Assembly: GCA_049568075.1 (NCBI GenBank)
Contig: CP144911.1
Origin: Gottfriedia sp049568075
GTDB lineage: Bacteria; Bacillota; Bacilli; Bacillales; Bacillaceae_G
Reading direction: 5' to 3' (one strand)
Length of the DNA stretch: 64,000 nt
Shown: positions 49,488 through 57,709 of the stretch, one piece after another
How the letters are laid out: the number at the start of each line of letters is the position of its first letter
Numbering within the stretch: the first letter of the stretch is position 1
Program-made: the position numbers and the translations under genes
Notes under the pieces: generated by a model
The model's database searches: none
What the model was told of the DNA's origin: nothing
What the model saw: the letters and a program-made list of their open reading frames with translations, nothing else

Positions 49488-50159
49488 ATGACTTATAATA
49501 CAATTTTGTTCGATTTAGATGGTACATTGACGGATCCAAAGGTAGGGATTTTGAACTCAGTAAAGTATGCATTAGAGAAAATGAATAAAGCTATTCCAAT
49601 AGAATCAGAGCTTTTAAAATTTATTGGCCCTCCGATTCAGCAATCATTTTCGGAAATTTTCCAATTTAATGAAAAAGAATTATTAAATGCAGTTCATTTT
49701 TATCGCGAATACTTTTCGCAGAGTGGTATGATTGAAAATAATGTATATGATGGGATACGTGAACTTCTAAGCGAACTCCAAAAAGAGAAAAAAAGATTAT
49801 ATGTAGCAACTTCAAAACCTACTATTTTCGCAAGGGAAATATTGAGCCATTTCCAGCTTGATGAGTTTTTTATTCAAATTGTTGGAAGTGAACTAGACGG
49901 CACAAGAATCGATAAAGGCGAGATCATTGAGTATATTTTTGAAAAGAATAATAAACTTTCTAAGGAAGATTCCGTAATGGTTGGGGATCGATTTCACGAT
50001 ATAAAAGGTGCAAAAATCGCTAATATTGATTCAATTGGAATAACCTACGGATATGGATCTGAATTGGAATTAACTAATGCAGGAGCGAATGCAATTATTA
50101 ATAGTGTAGATCAACTGAAAAAAATGTTATTAAATGAGAGAAAAATCATGGTCTACTAA
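49488..50159 (+). CDS. HAD-superfamily phosphatase (phosphoglycolate-phosphatase-like)
   Basis: 223 residues. HAD motif I ILFDLDGTLTDPK (about residues 5-17), helical cap, motif II ATSKPTIF (about residue 108), motif III Lys, and motif IV MVGDRFHDIKGA (about residue 164). It resembles PpaX/Gph-type phosphatases. GGAGGAAG lies before the ATG. The MFS gene follows 16 bases later, so they are likely cotranscribed. Confidence 0.9.
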   Translation: MTYNTILFDLDGTLTDPKVGILNSVKYALEKMNKAIPIESELLKFIGPPIQQSFSEIFQFNEKELLNAVHFYREYFSQSGMIENNVYDGIRELLSELQKEKKRLYVATSKPTIFAREILSHFQLDEFFIQIVGSELDGTRIDKGEIIEYIFEKNNKLSKEDSVMVGDRFHDIKGAKIANIDSIGITYGYGSELELTNAGANAIINSVDQLKKMLLNERKIMVY

Positions 50160-50175
50160 TGAAGGAGGAGTTTGA

Positions 50176-51438
50176 TTGCAAAGTGGAAAAATACATTATG
50201 CTTGGATTATTTTAATTGTTACTTTCTTATCCGTCATTATTGCTGCAGTAACAAATACGATGTCTGGAGTGATGATGATTCCTTTTGAAAAGGAATTTGG
50301 TTGGAGTAGGGCATCAATTTCTGGTGCGTTTGCGATTTGTATAACTCTTGTTGGATTCTCTGGTCCATTTATTGCTGGCTTATATCAAAAGTTTAGTGTA
50401 CGAAAAGTATTGCTAGTAGGTATGGGAACATTATTAGTTGCTATTTTACTAACAACAATTATGACACGAATTTGGCATTTATTTATCATTTGGGGAATCA
50501 TTATTGGATTAAGTGCAGGGGCATTTTTGACGGTTTTAAATGCGTATGTTGCAACTACCTGGTTTGAAAAAAAGCGTGGTTTAGCACTTGGGCTTTTAAC
50601 TTCTAGTTCAGCAGCCGGTCAACTTGTTTTCTTGCCGCTTATGGCATATATTGTTGAAAATTATTCTTGGAGAAATGCCGTTTTAACCATATTTTCTTTT
50701 GGTGTTTTCATTTATGTATTACTTTGGATTTTTATGAGGAATGATCCAGCAGATGTTGGGGTTTTACCTTTAGGGGCTGAAAAAAGTAATAAGAAGCAAG
50801 CGAACAATATTAATCCGGTGAAGGCAGCTTTTGATGGGTTAAAATTAGGTGCTAAATCAAAAGTTTTTTGGTTATTAGCGGGAAGTTTCTTCGTTTGTGG
50901 CTTTTCAACTAGTGGTTTAATTGGGACTCATTTTATCTCACTTTGTATGGATTATGGATATAAAGAGGTTACGGCTGCTAGTATTTTAGCGTTCATGGGA
51001 ATATTTAATATTATCGGAACGACTTTATCCGGATATATTTCTGATCGCTTTGATAATCGTTGGTTGTTATTTTGGTATTATGGTTTAAGAGGATTATCAC
51101 TACTTATTCTACCTTTTGCTTTATCTACTAATTCAATCATTTATTTAAGTGCTTTTGCCATTTTCTATGGGATGGATTGGATTGCTACAGTTCCGCCAAC
51201 TATTAAACTAGCGACGGACCATTTTGGTAAAGAGAAGGTAGGGGTAATCTATGGATGGATTTATACTGCCCATCAATTAGGTGCTGGAGCAGCAGCATAT
51301 GGTGGAGGTTTAGTTTATTCTTGGTTAAATGCTTACCAATCAATCTTTATTGCAGCAGGTATCTTTTGTTTAGTTGCAACTTTATTTGTACTTAATATAA
51401 AAAAAAGAGCGGTATTAAATCAAAATCTTTCTGCGTAG
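50176..51438 (+). CDS. Major facilitator superfamily transporter
   Basis: 420 residues with twelve predicted helices and a polar central loop (about residues 205-225). An MFS pattern is visible at GHFISLCMDYGYKEV-type and LSGYISDRFDNRW (about residue 282), the latter the duplicated motif A. Overall it resembles monocarboxylate or oxalate/formate-type carriers. TTG 50,176 is the start, 7 bases after AAGGAGGAG. Substrate unknown. Confidence 0.88.
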   Translation: MQSGKIHYAWIILIVTFLSVIIAAVTNTMSGVMMIPFEKEFGWSRASISGAFAICITLVGFSGPFIAGLYQKFSVRKVLLVGMGTLLVAILLTTIMTRIWHLFIIWGIIIGLSAGAFLTVLNAYVATTWFEKKRGLALGLLTSSSAAGQLVFLPLMAYIVENYSWRNAVLTIFSFGVFIYVLLWIFMRNDPADVGVLPLGAEKSNKKQANNINPVKAAFDGLKLGAKSKVFWLLAGSFFVCGFSTSGLIGTHFISLCMDYGYKEVTAASILAFMGIFNIIGTTLSGYISDRFDNRWLLFWYYGLRGLSLLILPFALSTNSIIYLSAFAIFYGMDWIATVPPTIKLATDHFGKEKVGVIYGWIYTAHQLGAGAAAYGGGLVYSWLNAYQSIFIAAGIFCLVATLFVLNIKKRAVLNQNLSA

Positions 51439-51482
51439 AAGGGAAATTAATAAAAAAAAATTTAATAATTGAGGTAGAATGG

Positions 51483-52430
51483 ATGACCTATCTTTATAAA
51501 ATAACAAAAGAAAAATATAGAATAATGCGCGAGAAAAATTGTTTTTGGGAAGGCAAGATTCGTAAAATTTGTGAGTTAGAAAAGATCGATTATGAGAAGC
51601 TTAATCGATTTTCGTACGGTGGAAATATTGTTTTTAGTATAGATGGTGAAATTGTCATTAAATTATATCCTTCTTATGTGAATGACGAGTTCATAAAAGA
51701 GAAACAGGTTCTTGAGTTTTTAAACGGCCGAACTCTCTCCGTAGATGTTCCTAAATTAATTTCAACTGGTCAATTTGAAGGCTGGAGCTATTTAGTAATG
51801 AGTGAACTAAAAGGGACTCTTTTAATTGATGTCTTTGATGAACTGAATTTTGAGGAGAAAAAGCAAATTGCGTTTGATTTAGGAAAAATAATAAGAGAAA
51901 TCCATGACGCAACGATCTCAACAAAACAAGATGATAATGATCATTGGAAGAAATTTATTACAAATCAAATAGAGCAAGTAGAGAATCATCATAAAAACAA
52001 CGGAATGAATGATGAATTATTTACCCAATTAACAAACTATATAGAAGATAAAACATTACAAGGAAAAGAACAAATCGTATTATTAACCGGAGAATACACA
52101 CCATTTAATTTAATCATGAATAAAGTTGATGACATGTGGCGGTTTACTGGTTTAATTGATTTTGCTGATTGCTTTGTAGGAAACTCAAAATATGATTTGC
52201 TTGGGCCAATAGCGTTTATGTTTTATCCATTTGAAGGACTAAATAAAATTTTTCTAGAGAGCTATGGCTATACGAATAACGAATTAAATGAGGGCTTACA
52301 AAAAGAATTAATGATTTATTTATTACTACATCGTTTTAGTAATATTAGTTTCTATCAAGAAAAGTCTGAGGTAGCTAAGAAAGCTACTACGATAAAAGAA
52401 TTAGAAAATATATTTTTTAATTTTAAGTAA
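51483..52430 (+). CDS. Aminoglycoside-phosphotransferase-fold kinase, altered catalytic loop
   Basis: 315 residues with the APH/choline-kinase fold: SYGGNIVFSIDGEIVIKLYP at the ATP-binding lobe, SYLVMSELKGTLLIDVF at the hinge, and a catalytic loop that reads LTGEYTPFNLIM where HGDxxxxN is usual, so His is Thr and the catalytic Asp is Glu. The metal-binding GLIDFADCFVG is intact. This variant is more likely a small-molecule kinase or a degenerate enzyme than a resistance determinant. GAGGTAG lies before the ATG. Confidence 0.82.
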   Translation: MTYLYKITKEKYRIMREKNCFWEGKIRKICELEKIDYEKLNRFSYGGNIVFSIDGEIVIKLYPSYVNDEFIKEKQVLEFLNGRTLSVDVPKLISTGQFEGWSYLVMSELKGTLLIDVFDELNFEEKKQIAFDLGKIIREIHDATISTKQDDNDHWKKFITNQIEQVENHHKNNGMNDELFTQLTNYIEDKTLQGKEQIVLLTGEYTPFNLIMNKVDDMWRFTGLIDFADCFVGNSKYDLLGPIAFMFYPFEGLNKIFLESYGYTNNELNEGLQKELMIYLLLHRFSNISFYQEKSEVAKKATTIKELENIFFNFK

Positions 52431-52439
52431 TTAACAATA

Positions 52440-52487
52440 AAAGTGCATCAAGATTGGCTTGTATTAGTCATTTTCGATGCACTTTTT
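52440..52487. terminator. Terminator between the kinase and YCII genes
   Basis: AAAGTGCATC/GATGCACTTT with a 26-nt loop that can fold further, then T residues. Confidence 0.7.
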
Positions 52488-52491
52488 GTAT

Positions 52492-52776
52492 TTAAGTTAA
52501 TGCAATTAAAAATGGATATAATTCAGCAGTCATAACATTCTTTTTAACAGCCGGATCATTTTGCATGATTTCCTCTGCATGCTGTAAGTTTTCTGTTTTT
52601 AAGATGACAATACCGAATTCTGATTGTTCGGTTCTTCCTGCTAAAGATACTGTCTTTTCTTTATTTAAGTTTTGAAGATAATGGAAATGCTCTGATACAA
52701 TATTTCGTTCTTCTTCCGTTGAATCATGTAAAAAAGAAGATTGAACTGGTTTTAAAACATAGATAAAGTTTTCCAC
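52492..52776 (-). CDS. YCII-related protein
   Basis: 94 residues, a ferredoxin-like-fold YCII family protein: FIYVLKPVQSSFLHDSTEEE, then HFHYLQNLNKEKTVSLAGRT, and AEEIMQNDPAVKKNVMTAEL. The family holds a conserved Asp/His pair, here probably DPAVK and an upstream His. The biochemical role is generally unknown. No strong ribosome site before the ATG. Confidence 0.82.
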   Translation of the reverse strand: MENFIYVLKPVQSSFLHDSTEEERNIVSEHFHYLQNLNKEKTVSLAGRTEQSEFGIVILKTENLQHAEEIMQNDPAVKKNVMTAELYPFLIALT

Positions 52777-52849
52777 TTAAGCCACATCCTATCGATTATA
52801 CTATTTTATATTGGAATCTAGATTAATTCTCTGTATTTTCTCTCATAAT

Positions 52850-53503
52850 ATATGCAAGGAGTTAAATGGGCAAATGCCATATGGAGTAATTTATCTTCGA
52901 CCATTAAGAGCAGAAGATGGGTACATGCAGTTCTACATCCATAAGATGGAGACAAATTGGTATTTGATTAGACGACTATATGACCAACTTATCCAATTAT
53001 CTTTAAGTAGGAGAAATGAAATTGATTAAATGATAGTGATAGTAATAAATCTTAGTTGGAAGATTTCAGTCATTTTTTAATGTATTTGGAGATACTATGC
53101 TTGAGGTGAAAAATGGAAAGTATCTAGGAGTAAATACAATCGCTAAAGTAATTGAAGCTCCTTTAATGTAAGAATTTGTAGGTGATCGAATGAGTGAAGA
53201 ATTGTGGGATAAAGTAGAAGAATTAGGAAAAGAAAATTTGAAAAGAAGTCAGATAATAGGAAATGAAATAGCTAAAGAAAAAAGAGAACTAACGTTAGAA
53301 GATTTAGTTTTTTCCTTCCAACAAAGAGGAATGCTTAAATCAATTATGTTCCGACGCTAGAAATCTATATGATTGGTTATATGAAGAATTGCAATTGAAA
53401 GAACCAAATTTTGAAATGGTCGTTCAAACAGTTAAAGAAGGAGTTCAAAATATGGATGAGTTATCAGATAGGCTAAGAGAGTTTTTAAAGGGCAGTCATT
53501 AAA
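52850..53503 (+). pseudogene. Decayed coding region, family not recognised
   Basis: Several short frames follow one another without an intact gene. 52,856-53,029 reads NGQMPYGVIYLRPLRAEDGY and YDQLIQLSLS. Around 53,080-53,170 reads VFGDTMLEVKNGKYLGVNTI, ending at TAA. 53,190-53,360 gives a 56-codon frame (MSEELWDKVEELGKENLKRS to MLKSIMFRR). A shifted frame then continues NLYDWLYEELQLKEPNFEMV and ends at 53,502. At least two genes seem to have been lost here. The 56-codon frame could still be expressed but looks like an N-terminal fragment. Confidence 0.5.
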
Positions 53504-53695
53504 CGACTGTCTCAGACTGCCCGAAAACGCTCGCTTTCTTCGTTGCTTCGCCTGTCTGCGGTGCTCATTACCGTCTAGGGTAACTCCGCTCCTCACCAGG
53601 CTTCGCGCCTCGAAAGACAAGCGCTTGCAATCAGTCTGAAAATCTGGTTTTTTGTACTTTATCTACATACTGGGGCAGTCATTAAACGACTGTCT
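53490..53695 (+). repeat. MITE-like dispersed repeat, copy 4, with 23-bp flanking direct repeats
   Basis: The core runs 53,512-53,639 and the element ends near 53,672 (CTACATACTG). A perfect 23-bp direct repeat, GGGCAGTCATTAAACGACTG plus TCT, flanks it at 53,490-53,512 and 53,673-53,695. The right copy is the stem-loop of a terminator with its T-tract; the left copy lacks the T-tract. Confidence 0.9.
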
Positions 53696-53700
53696 TTTTC
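53674..53700 (+). terminator. Terminator carrying repeat copy 4
   Basis: CAGTC/GACTG stem with ATTAAAC loop and a CTTTTTC tail. Confidence 0.7.
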
Positions 53701-53855
53701 TTTTTTTAATCCTCGATTTGACTGTATACCATAGGGTGTATGGTTTTCTTTTTTATTTTATAATAAAAGATGAAAGTAGATTTCGATCTAGATTCTATAA
53801 TATTTATAATACTATTTAAACTAAACATTTATTGACGGGGGGGAAGTGGATAATT

Positions 53856-54629
53856 ATGCAGGAAATCATTATAGAAAAACTGAAACAAATAGAAACCGAA
53901 CATGACGTAATAATACTATTTGCAGTTGAGTCCGGTAGTAGAGCGTGGGGATTTCCATCTAAAGACAGTGATTATGATGTGCGTTTTGTTTATGTGCATC
54001 GCAAAGGTTGGTATTTAAGCATTGACCAAAAACGTGATGTAATTGAATATCCAATCAATGATTTACTCGACTTTAGTGGGTGGGACATAAAAAAAGCACT
54101 TAATCTTTTTGCAAAGTCAAACCCGGCTTTATTAGAATGGTTAAGGTCTCCAATTGTTTATTATGATGATTTAACGATTTCAGAAGAATTAAGAAAAATC
54201 GGTAATGAAATTCTTTCTAAAAAGGCGTGTATTTACCATTATCTCCATATGGCCAAAGGTAATTACCGTGATTATTTGCAAGGGGAAGAAGTTAAGATTA
54301 AAAAATATTTTTATGTATTAAGACCAATTTTAGCTTGTATATGGATTCAAAAATACAATGAAATTCCTCCAATTTTGTTTGATGAACTTTTAAAGATGGA
54401 AGGGTTAGAGCAGGAATTTTTAGAAGAAGTAGACAAGTTATTAATCCGAAAAAAACAAGGTGAAGAATTAGATTTAGAGCCTAGAAAAAAAGTATTAAAC
54501 GATTTTATTGAAAAAAACATTCAGTTTTTTGAAGAGTATGTTAAGGGAATTACTGAATCAAATAAGGTGAATACTGAGAACTTAAACAAACTATTTCGAA
54601 CGACAATTGAACATTCATGGGAAAAATAG
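53856..54629 (+). CDS. RlaP-type nucleotidyltransferase (DNA polymerase beta superfamily)
   Basis: About 257 residues. The catalytic motif is ILFAVESGSRAWGFPSKDSD followed by YDVRFVYV (GS...DxD, about residues 20-47). The rest is helical, including YHYLHMAKGNYRDYLQGE and YFYVLRPILACIWIQ near residues 130-160. This matches the PF10127 family called RNA-repair-pathway polymerase beta (RlaP). Members are often encoded with RtcB, archease or other RNA repair genes. ATG 53,856 follows GGGGGGGAAG. It stands alone here; rtcB lies about 30 kb away. Confidence 0.84.
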   Translation: MQEIIIEKLKQIETEHDVIILFAVESGSRAWGFPSKDSDYDVRFVYVHRKGWYLSIDQKRDVIEYPINDLLDFSGWDIKKALNLFAKSNPALLEWLRSPIVYYDDLTISEELRKIGNEILSKKACIYHYLHMAKGNYRDYLQGEEVKIKKYFYVLRPILACIWIQKYNEIPPILFDELLKMEGLEQEFLEEVDKLLIRKKQGEELDLEPRKKVLNDFIEKNIQFFEEYVKGITESNKVNTENLNKLFRTTIEHSWEK

Positions 54630-54691
54630 AATAGACTACACACTTTTTGGGAAAAATTTCTTTGTATGTTAACAAAGAAATTGGAGTGTGA

Positions 54692-55135
54692 ATGAAGTTG
54701 GCAAATTTAGAAAGTCTTTTAAATCAACAATTGGCGAATTGGAATGTATTATATGTAAAATTACATAACTATCATTGGTATGTAAAAGGACCGAATTTCT
54801 TTACGCTACATGAAAAATTTGAATTGTATTATAACGATGCAAAAGTAATGGTAGACGATTTAGGAGAACGTATTTTAACAATTGGTGCAAAACCAATTGC
54901 TACGCTGCGTGAATACTTAGAAACGGCTACGATTAAAGAAGGTAATCATACGTTTTCTGCAGAAGAAATGGTATCTGATCTGATTAAAGACTATGAAAAA
55001 GTTGTACAAGAATCGCGTGATGTAATCTCAATTGCAGAAGAAAGTGATGATCAAGAAACAGCGGACTTATTTTTAGGTAAGATTGCTGAAATTGAAAAGA
55101 TGCTTTGGATGTTAAAGTCATTTCTTGGTAAATGA
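54692..55135 (+). CDS. dps: Dps-family ferritin-like DNA-protection protein
   Basis: 147 residues, four-helix Dps. The ferroxidase signature is KLHNYHWYVKGPNFFTLHEK (about residues 23-42), with the partner Asp/Glu in YYNDAKVMVDDLGERILTIG (about residues 48-67). It oxidises and stores iron and removes peroxide. TTGGAGTGTG precedes the ATG. A likely PerR or SigB promoter was not identified with certainty. A strong terminator follows. Confidence 0.93.
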   Translation: MKLANLESLLNQQLANWNVLYVKLHNYHWYVKGPNFFTLHEKFELYYNDAKVMVDDLGERILTIGAKPIATLREYLETATIKEGNHTFSAEEMVSDLIKDYEKVVQESRDVISIAEESDDQETADLFLGKIAEIEKMLWMLKSFLGK

Positions 55136-55146
55136 ATAAATATTAA

Positions 55147-55199
55147 AACAGGTGGATTAACCAATCATTAATTATGATTGGTTAGTTCACCTGTTTTTA
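55147..55199 (+). terminator. Terminator of dps
   Basis: A long stem AACAGGTG.ATTAACCAATCA with TGATTGGTTA.T.CACCTGTT, followed by TTTA. Confidence 0.9.
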
Positions 55200-55330
55200 T
55201 TTTACCCGTTTTTTTTATCTTGTGTACTAGTGAAAAATGAGTGTTTATAAGGGTTTTGGTGATGCGTTAAAATTATTCGAGTAAAATTACAAAAAAAAAC
55301 TAAAAAACCAATTGTATAATTATTTATATT

Positions 55331-55348
55331 TGTGTATAATCATTCATT
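55331..55348. promoter_or_regulatory. Candidate ARG box upstream of argF
   Basis: TGTGTATAATCATTCATT fits TNTGNATWWWWATNCANA with two mismatches, 41 bases before the argF start. ArgR/AhrC repression by arginine is therefore expected. Confidence 0.55.
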
Positions 55349-55388
55349 ATATAAGAATCTAAAGCTTCTAAAAAAAGGGGATGGATTT

Positions 55389-56426
55389 ATGAGCAAAGTA
55401 TTGAAAGAAAATCATGTAAAGAAAAATGGTTATATTCAAAAGACAAAGGGGAATGTTACAAAAGGAAATTTTAGCTCTGTAAAATGGTCGGATTTTAAAG
55501 GGAAAAATTTTCTTTCGATCAGTGAGTTTTCATCAAGTGAATTATTATTTTTACTAGAAAAATCTTTAGAGATGAAAAATATGCAAAAGGCCGGAGAGGC
55601 ACATTCTTATTTAAAAAACAAAGTGTTAGGGATGATTTTTGAAAAGAATTCTACTAGAACGAGACTTTCATTTGAAATTGCCATGATGCAATTAGGTGGT
55701 CATGCAATCTTTATGAGCAGTAAAGATTTACAGCTTGGTAGAGGCGAAACTGTTCATGATACATCGAAAGTATTTTCTCGTTATGTAGATGGAGTCATGA
55801 TTCGAGCAAATACTCATGAGATGGTGAAGGAGTTTGCTGAACATTCGTCAATTCCAGTTATTAATGGATTAACTGATCTGCACCATCCTGCTCAAATTAT
55901 GGCTGATTTCTTAACAATTCTTGAGCATAAAGGTAGATTAAAAGGTTTGAAGATTGCTTATGTAGGAGATGGTAATAATAACATCTGTCATTCTTTAATT
56001 GAAGGTGCAGCTAAGCTTGGTGTTTATTTAACAATTGCATGTCCCGTAGGGTATGAGCCGAATAAAGTTGTACTTCAATCGATGAAACATGTTGCAAAAA
56101 CAACTGGAAGTGTTATTGAAGTAGTGAATAATCCTGTAGATGGTGTAAGTAGAGCTGATGTTGTCATAACGGATGTTTGGACCAGTATGGGGCAAGAGGA
56201 AGAGACTGAAATTCGCTTAAAAGATTTTAGCCCGTATCAAGTAAATGATCACTTATTAGAAAACGCAAAAGATGATTATTTATTCATGCACTGCTTACCT
56301 GCACACAGAGGGGAAGAAGTAACAGCTTCAGTAATTGATGGTAAGCATTCGGTAGTATTTGATGAAGCGGAAAATCGACTTCACGCTCAAAAAGCAATCT
56401 TAGTAGCATTAATGGGTAATTTATAA
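55389..56426 (+). CDS. argF: Ornithine carbamoyltransferase
   Basis: About 345 residues. Carbamoyl phosphate site FEKNSTRTRLSFEIAM (about residues 88-103), HHPAQIMADF (about residue 166), ornithine loop MHCLPAHRGEEV (about residues 300-311). It forms citrulline in arginine synthesis. It has an N-terminal extension of about 30 residues (Lys/Gly/Asn-rich, VKKNGYIQKTKGNVTKGN) beyond usual ArgF. ATG 55,389 has AAGGGGATGG before it. First gene of argF-argG-argH. The catabolic ArcB is less likely given argGH context. Confidence 0.92.
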   Translation: MSKVLKENHVKKNGYIQKTKGNVTKGNFSSVKWSDFKGKNFLSISEFSSSELLFLLEKSLEMKNMQKAGEAHSYLKNKVLGMIFEKNSTRTRLSFEIAMMQLGGHAIFMSSKDLQLGRGETVHDTSKVFSRYVDGVMIRANTHEMVKEFAEHSSIPVINGLTDLHHPAQIMADFLTILEHKGRLKGLKIAYVGDGNNNICHSLIEGAAKLGVYLTIACPVGYEPNKVVLQSMKHVAKTTGSVIEVVNNPVDGVSRADVVITDVWTSMGQEEETEIRLKDFSPYQVNDHLLENAKDDYLFMHCLPAHRGEEVTASVIDGKHSVVFDEAENRLHAQKAILVALMGNL

Positions 56427-56467
56427 TTCTAAAAATCTATTATAAAAATCTAATCGGGGGTAATAAC

Positions 56468-57682
56468 ATGGGAAATGAAAAAATTGTTTTAGCATATTCA
56501 GGTGGTTTAGACACATCAGTTTGTATTAAATGGTTACAGGAGAAATATCACTACGATGTGATTGCACTTTGTCTAGATCTAGGTGAAGGGAAAGATGTTG
56601 AAGCGGTTCGTCAAAAGGCGTTAAATTTAGGAGCAATTAAGTCATATATGATCAATGTAAAGGAATTATTTGCAAATGAATATATTGTCCCGGCTCTAAA
56701 AGCGAATGCATTATATGAAGGGAAATATCCACTATCGTCTGCTCTATCAAGACCGTTAATCGCAAAACTATTAGTCGACGTAGCAAAACAAGAAGGTGCA
56801 GTTGCTGTTGCACATGGTTGTACTGGAAAAGGAAATGATCAAGTTCGTTTTGAAGTTTCTGTAATGGCCTTGAATCCGAATCTAAAAGTAGTGGCGCCTG
56901 TTCGTGAATGGGGCATGACACGTGATGAGGAAATTCAGTACGCACATGAAAATGGTGTTCCAATTCCGGTTGATCTAGATAATCCATTTTCAATTGATGC
57001 AAATATTTGGGGAAGAGCTTGTGAAGCAGGTGTATTAGAGAATCCATGGAATGAAGCACCAGAAGAAGCTTTTGATTGGACGAATGCAATTGAAAATACT
57101 CCGAATGTTCCTGAATATATTGAAATTGAATTTTCAAAAGGTGTACCTGTAAGCTTGAATGGCCAGTCTATTGAACTAGTTCAATTAATTGAACAATTAA
57201 ATGGTATTGGTGGAAAGCACGGTGTTGGAAGAATCGACCATATTGAAAATAGATTAGTAGGCATAAAATCACGTGAAGTATATGAAAATCCAGCAGCACT
57301 AATCTTAATCAATGCTCATAAAGAATTAGAGTTCCTTACATTACCTCGTGAGGTAACAAATTTTAAAGTAAGTATTGAACAACAATTTTCAAAAATGCTT
57401 TACGATGGATTATGGTATTCACCTTTAATGGGTGCTTTAGATGCGTTTGTTAATACAACACAAGAAACAGTAAGTGGTATTGTTCGTGTGAAATTATTTA
57501 AAGGCACTCATACAGTAGTCGGTAGAAAATCGGAAACTAGTCTATATAATGAAGAGCTTGCTACTTATTCAAAGGGTGATTTATTTGATCATAATGCAGC
57601 GGTAGGCTTTATTAAATTATGGGGATTACCAACAAAGGTATATAGCGAAGTTACACAGAAAAATACAGTTTTAAGTAAATAA
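56468..57682 (+). CDS. argG: Argininosuccinate synthase
   Basis: 404 residues, normal length. N-type PP-loop VLAYSGGLDTSVCIKW near residues 7-22, GKGNDQVRFE (citrulline/aspartate site, about residues 118-127), and the C-terminal dimer arm. It couples citrulline and aspartate with ATP. It follows argF by 41 bases with a GGGGGTAATA site and precedes argH by 27 bases. Confidence 0.97.
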   Translation: MGNEKIVLAYSGGLDTSVCIKWLQEKYHYDVIALCLDLGEGKDVEAVRQKALNLGAIKSYMINVKELFANEYIVPALKANALYEGKYPLSSALSRPLIAKLLVDVAKQEGAVAVAHGCTGKGNDQVRFEVSVMALNPNLKVVAPVREWGMTRDEEIQYAHENGVPIPVDLDNPFSIDANIWGRACEAGVLENPWNEAPEEAFDWTNAIENTPNVPEYIEIEFSKGVPVSLNGQSIELVQLIEQLNGIGGKHGVGRIDHIENRLVGIKSREVYENPAALILINAHKELEFLTLPREVTNFKVSIEQQFSKMLYDGLWYSPLMGALDAFVNTTQETVSGIVRVKLFKGTHTVVGRKSETSLYNEELATYSKGDLFDHNAAVGFIKLWGLPTKVYSEVTQKNTVLSK

Positions 57683-57709
57683 AATATAGAGTGGATTAAG
57701 GAGGCAGTT

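Noticed and set aside
51483..52430. Aminoglycoside resistance gene
   Set aside because: Only the fold is supported; the HGD catalytic motif is replaced, so no resistance claim is justified.
53190..53360. A 56-codon gene (MSEELWDKVEELG...)
   Set aside because: Related sequence continues in another frame right after its stop, so it reads as a fragment of a decayed gene.
53721..53732. CTGTATACCATAG as an operator of the same GntR regulator
   Set aside because: Far from the cluster, only half of the palindrome is kept, and the neighbouring gene is unrelated.
56652..57137. Long open frame antisense to argG
   Set aside because: It has low-complexity His/Gln/Leu composition typical of a shadow of a real gene and no ribosome site.
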